The notes beneath the pieces were generated by a model. It searched no databases and was not told the DNA's origin. It saw nothing but the letters and a program-made list of their open reading frames with translations. Both the position numbers and the translations under genes were made by a program. From Fasciolopsis buskii (Eukaryota > Platyhelminthes > Trematoda > Plagiorchiida > Fasciolidae): a stretch of 64,000 nucleotides of DNA. Of the stretch, positions 61,866 to 64,000 are shown one piece after another; position 1 is the first letter of the stretch, and each line of letters begins with the position of its first letter. The DNA lies in the NCBI GenBank assembly GCA_008360955.1, contig LUCM01010391.1, positions 306,181 to 370,180 of the forward strand, in the 5' to 3' direction.

Positions 61866-63611
61866 CTGGTTTTAGATTAGCGGTGTTTTAAACGAATAAT
61901 GATGAACAAAAATGAGAGTATGTTGGTGAATTAAATTGATCCAACTAATAAACAGTTGAGTTTCAAATAACCAATATATCTCCGCCCCTATCACGATCAT
62001 TTTTGAAGACAATTTCTTCGGCTGTATTACGTAAATAGTAGGAACTACTAAGTAAACATGACAAAACTAACGTTCTTTTTACTCACCTTAATCAAGCAAG
62101 TAAAATATGTAAAAACACGCCGAAATGAGACTCAGAACAACACGGCGGACGTAATACGCCGGCGAAACGTGTTCGGGTAACTCTAGGGTAGGCATACACT
62201 TCGGGCCAGTAGTTTTTTGTTCTTTGCGGCGGCTATTGCCTATAGTTTGATAAAGGTATGCAAAAGTCAGCAGTTCGAAGCTACAACTCGGCCAAGGTCA
62301 ATCTGGGGTTCATTGGACAATAGATGTTAATGGAATGACGAAGTTATGAACATTTCATGCTCGATGGAGGCACGAAACATCCTTCCCACTAACCACATTG
62401 GGACATGCCTTCCGATTCCTTGATGGGAGACTTAATCCATCCCGCGCACGACTGTGAAGATTGAAAGAAATGCTGGTGTCTCACAGTTTTTTCCATTGCC
62501 AGTTCTACTCGGTTGGATCAAAGTTACTCGTAATTTCAGTTGAAATTTCTCTTTCACTTAAGTTAAGTGCGGATGGCCACTAGTTTGGGATCGGTGTACT
62601 TTGATGTGGGTTACTGCCCTGCATTGCCGAAAAATCGGACGTGAAGGGAACGAATAATAGCGGTCAGAAGAACTTTAGGCAATAAATAAGAAATACGTCA
62701 ATGAAGAAAGACTTCGAGTAGAAGAACGCTGCTGATTGCGGAATTTTCGCACATCACTTAATGTCTCAGACTATCCCGAGGATCAGAGTCCCGCAGTCTA
62801 GCTCTGTCTATTCGGGAGTGCCTTTGGCTGCCGTTTCCAAATCTTTTCGCCATGTAAATATTGACTATCTCTGGCCTATCTAACAAGAATCAAAATAATG
62901 GTTTATCCATAATTACCTGATTACCTGTCACGGAGACATCTGCACAAACACGTAACAGTGTTCACTTGTTGACTAGGTTTTGTTACGGTAGTGCTGTATC
63001 AGGGATGTGGTGAACGAGTGATACCAATCAGCATTGTTGTGACTGACCAATCGCTTTGTCCTTACTCTCTACCAAGGCGTACTTTCTGAAATGTGCCTGT
63101 CAGATGATCGATAAACTGATTCCCAACGTCGTTGTCGGTTTGTTCCACTTAGCAATAACGTCACCATCAGTAGTAGAAGTTTTGTAGAGTATTCCCGAAA
63201 AGTGATCACTCCCAGGTGCTGATTTAGAGTTGGATTTACCAAGCGAATGTGCACTTCAAGACCAGATATATCCGCTAGGAAAAGTAAAAATTCCTAGTGT
63301 TCGCTCCATGGACTGTTACTTTATGCAGGGGCTGACGAATTTATTCCCAGGATTTGCTGCACTCATATCTTACTGTGAGAAATAGTTGCCTTACAGGGAC
63401 TACTGGTGTAAAGCATAATTACGAACAATCAAAAATTGATTTGCCACGTACCACTTAGGTTGACATTAAAGGTTGTCACCAAATATTTATGAGTATTGTT
63501 GTCAAGTTACAAACGTTTGGATACATAGTACCTGAGTTTGGTATAAAAGGGTACCACAGAAACGCAAAATAGTGTGAATCTACGGTTGACTAGGCATTAG
63601 AAATTGCTCAC
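61866..63611 (-). other. Dynein intron 1, 1.7 kb
   Basis: Nothing recognisable on either strand; no long open frame and no clear repeat. Confidence 0.75.
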
Positions 63612-63929
63612 CTTCAAATTATCTGGCAATTCTTGTCGTCCTGCGTAGCCAGGATTCATGGTAATAAACATTGTACACGTCGGATTCAGGCTTAACTCGG
63701 TTCCCTCAAATAGAAACCGTTTCAGACCGGAACTGATTGCGGACTGAATACAGAAGATTTGTTGTGCAACCACAGACAACACTTCCAGTTCGATTCGATT
63801 AAACTCATCAAAACAAGCCCAAGCGCCGGACTGAGCTAATCCTTTGAAAAATTTGCTCATTGCACGATAATCCAATCCGTCGGAGCAGTTAAAGACGACA
63901 CATTGTTTAGCCACCGCTTTAGCTAGGTC
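63612..63929 (-). CDS. DNAH7: Dynein heavy chain exon: AAA1 Walker B and sensor I
   Basis: Residues 1-106 of the visible product, phase 0 at both ends. It begins just after the AAA1 P-loop region, with the typical DLAKA start and the CSDGLDY motif, then Walker B CFDEFNR (residues 39-45, with the D-E pair that activates water for ATP hydrolysis) and the sensor I stretch [11 protein letters not shown]1 is the main ATPase site of dynein, and nothing needed for catalysis in this part is missing. The acceptor is ATGCAG and the donor is GTGAGC. The first visible ATG lies in the intron side of the acceptor, so it is not a start codon. The upstream intron carries a TATG microsatellite almost up to the acceptor. 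Confidence 0.95.
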
Positions 63930-63943
63930 CTGCATACATGTGT

Positions 63944-64000
63944 GTATGTAGGCATGTATGTATGTATGTATGTATGTATGTATGTATGTATGTATGTATG
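63944..64000. repeat. TATG tetranucleotide microsatellite
   Basis: (TATG)n of at least 12 units running off the right edge, with a degenerate TGTATG-rich lead from 63935. In the gene's sense it is (CATA)n and sits about 15 nt upstream of the acceptor of the AAA1 exon at 63929. Confidence 0.95.

Larger units (their letters stand above)
354..63929 (-). other. DNAH7: Axonemal dynein heavy chain gene, central part (13 exons)
   Basis: Axonemal dynein heavy chains are ATP-driven motors that slide outer-doublet microtubules in cilia and flagella; in flatworms they serve tegumental or ciliated epithelia, flame cells and sperm. Thirteen minus-strand exons join in frame with no stop or phase conflict to give 1,517 codons. 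Domain order in the spliced product: AAA1 Walker B and sensor I (residues 39-95), AAA2 P-loop (270-277), AAA3 P-loop (678-685) and Walker B (741-746), AAA4 P-loop (1035-1043) and Walker B (1090-1095), stalk CC1 and microtubule-binding domain (about 1240-1517). Family heavy chains are about 4,000 residues, so roughly a third is here and both ends are off the window. The residue pattern around the AAA2-AAA3 linker, AAA4 and the stalk fits the single-headed inner-arm DNAH3/7/12 group. The DNAH7 label is my best guess within that group and is uncertain; the dynein identity is not. Confidence 0.95.

Noticed and set aside
1..64000. Bacterial or phage features (operons, CRISPR, attachment sites)
   Set aside because: Spliced dynein exons and eukaryotic retroelements show a nuclear metazoan locus; no such features were seen.

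Overview
The window is eukaryotic and reads as a parasitic flatworm, probably a trematode. This rests on long introns (1.6-9.4 kb) with canonical GT-AG boundaries, moderate GC, and intron content made of RTE-type, CR1/jockey-like and Penelope-like retroelement debris plus tRNA-derived SINEs. The organism call is inference from protein style and repeat content; no database search was run.

One host gene accounts for all the coding sequence I can support. It is an axonemal dynein heavy chain on the minus strand, running from the right edge to the left edge. Thirteen exons (63929 down to 354) join with matching splice phases into one uninterrupted frame of 1,517 codons (4,551 nt). They cover the end of AAA1 (Walker B onward), AAA2, AAA3, AAA4, the outgoing stalk helix, the microtubule-binding domain and the start of the returning stalk helix. 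The N-terminal tail, the AAA1 P-loop, most of stalk CC2, AAA5, AAA6 and the C-terminus lie outside the window. The protein most resembles the single-headed inner-arm group DNAH3/7/12, with DNAH7 the best guess.

The introns carry the rest. Intron 12 (762-5841) has two opposed copies of a dispersed repeat (family R1). Intron 10 (8124-17512) has an internally deleted RTE element and leads to another R1 copy at 17.1 kb in exon 10's 3' flank. Intron 8 (21865-30685) has a SINE, a Tc1-like transposase relic, a CR1/jockey-like LINE relic and one end of a terminal-inverted-repeat family (R2). Intron 7 (31059-36149) has two copies of one SINE. Intron 6 (36333-39331) has an R2 element with 43-bp perfect inverted ends. 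Intron 5 (39518-46598) has a Penelope-like element (RT, linker and GIY-YIG pieces), an inverted-arm element of about 1.7 kb and a SINE. Intron 4 (46919-51874) has two RTE fragments, an R1 copy and a well-preserved tRNA-like SINE head. Intron 2 (55143-61773) has a 1,449-bp sequence repeated directly on either side of a single N, which looks like an unmerged contig overlap rather than biology.

I found no rRNA, CRISPR, operon or prokaryotic feature, and no convincing new system. The points most worth following are the N-flanked duplication, the opposed RTE pieces inside it, the 43-bp-TIR element, the inverted-arm element, and the tetranucleotide repeat that abuts the splice acceptor of the AAA1 exon.
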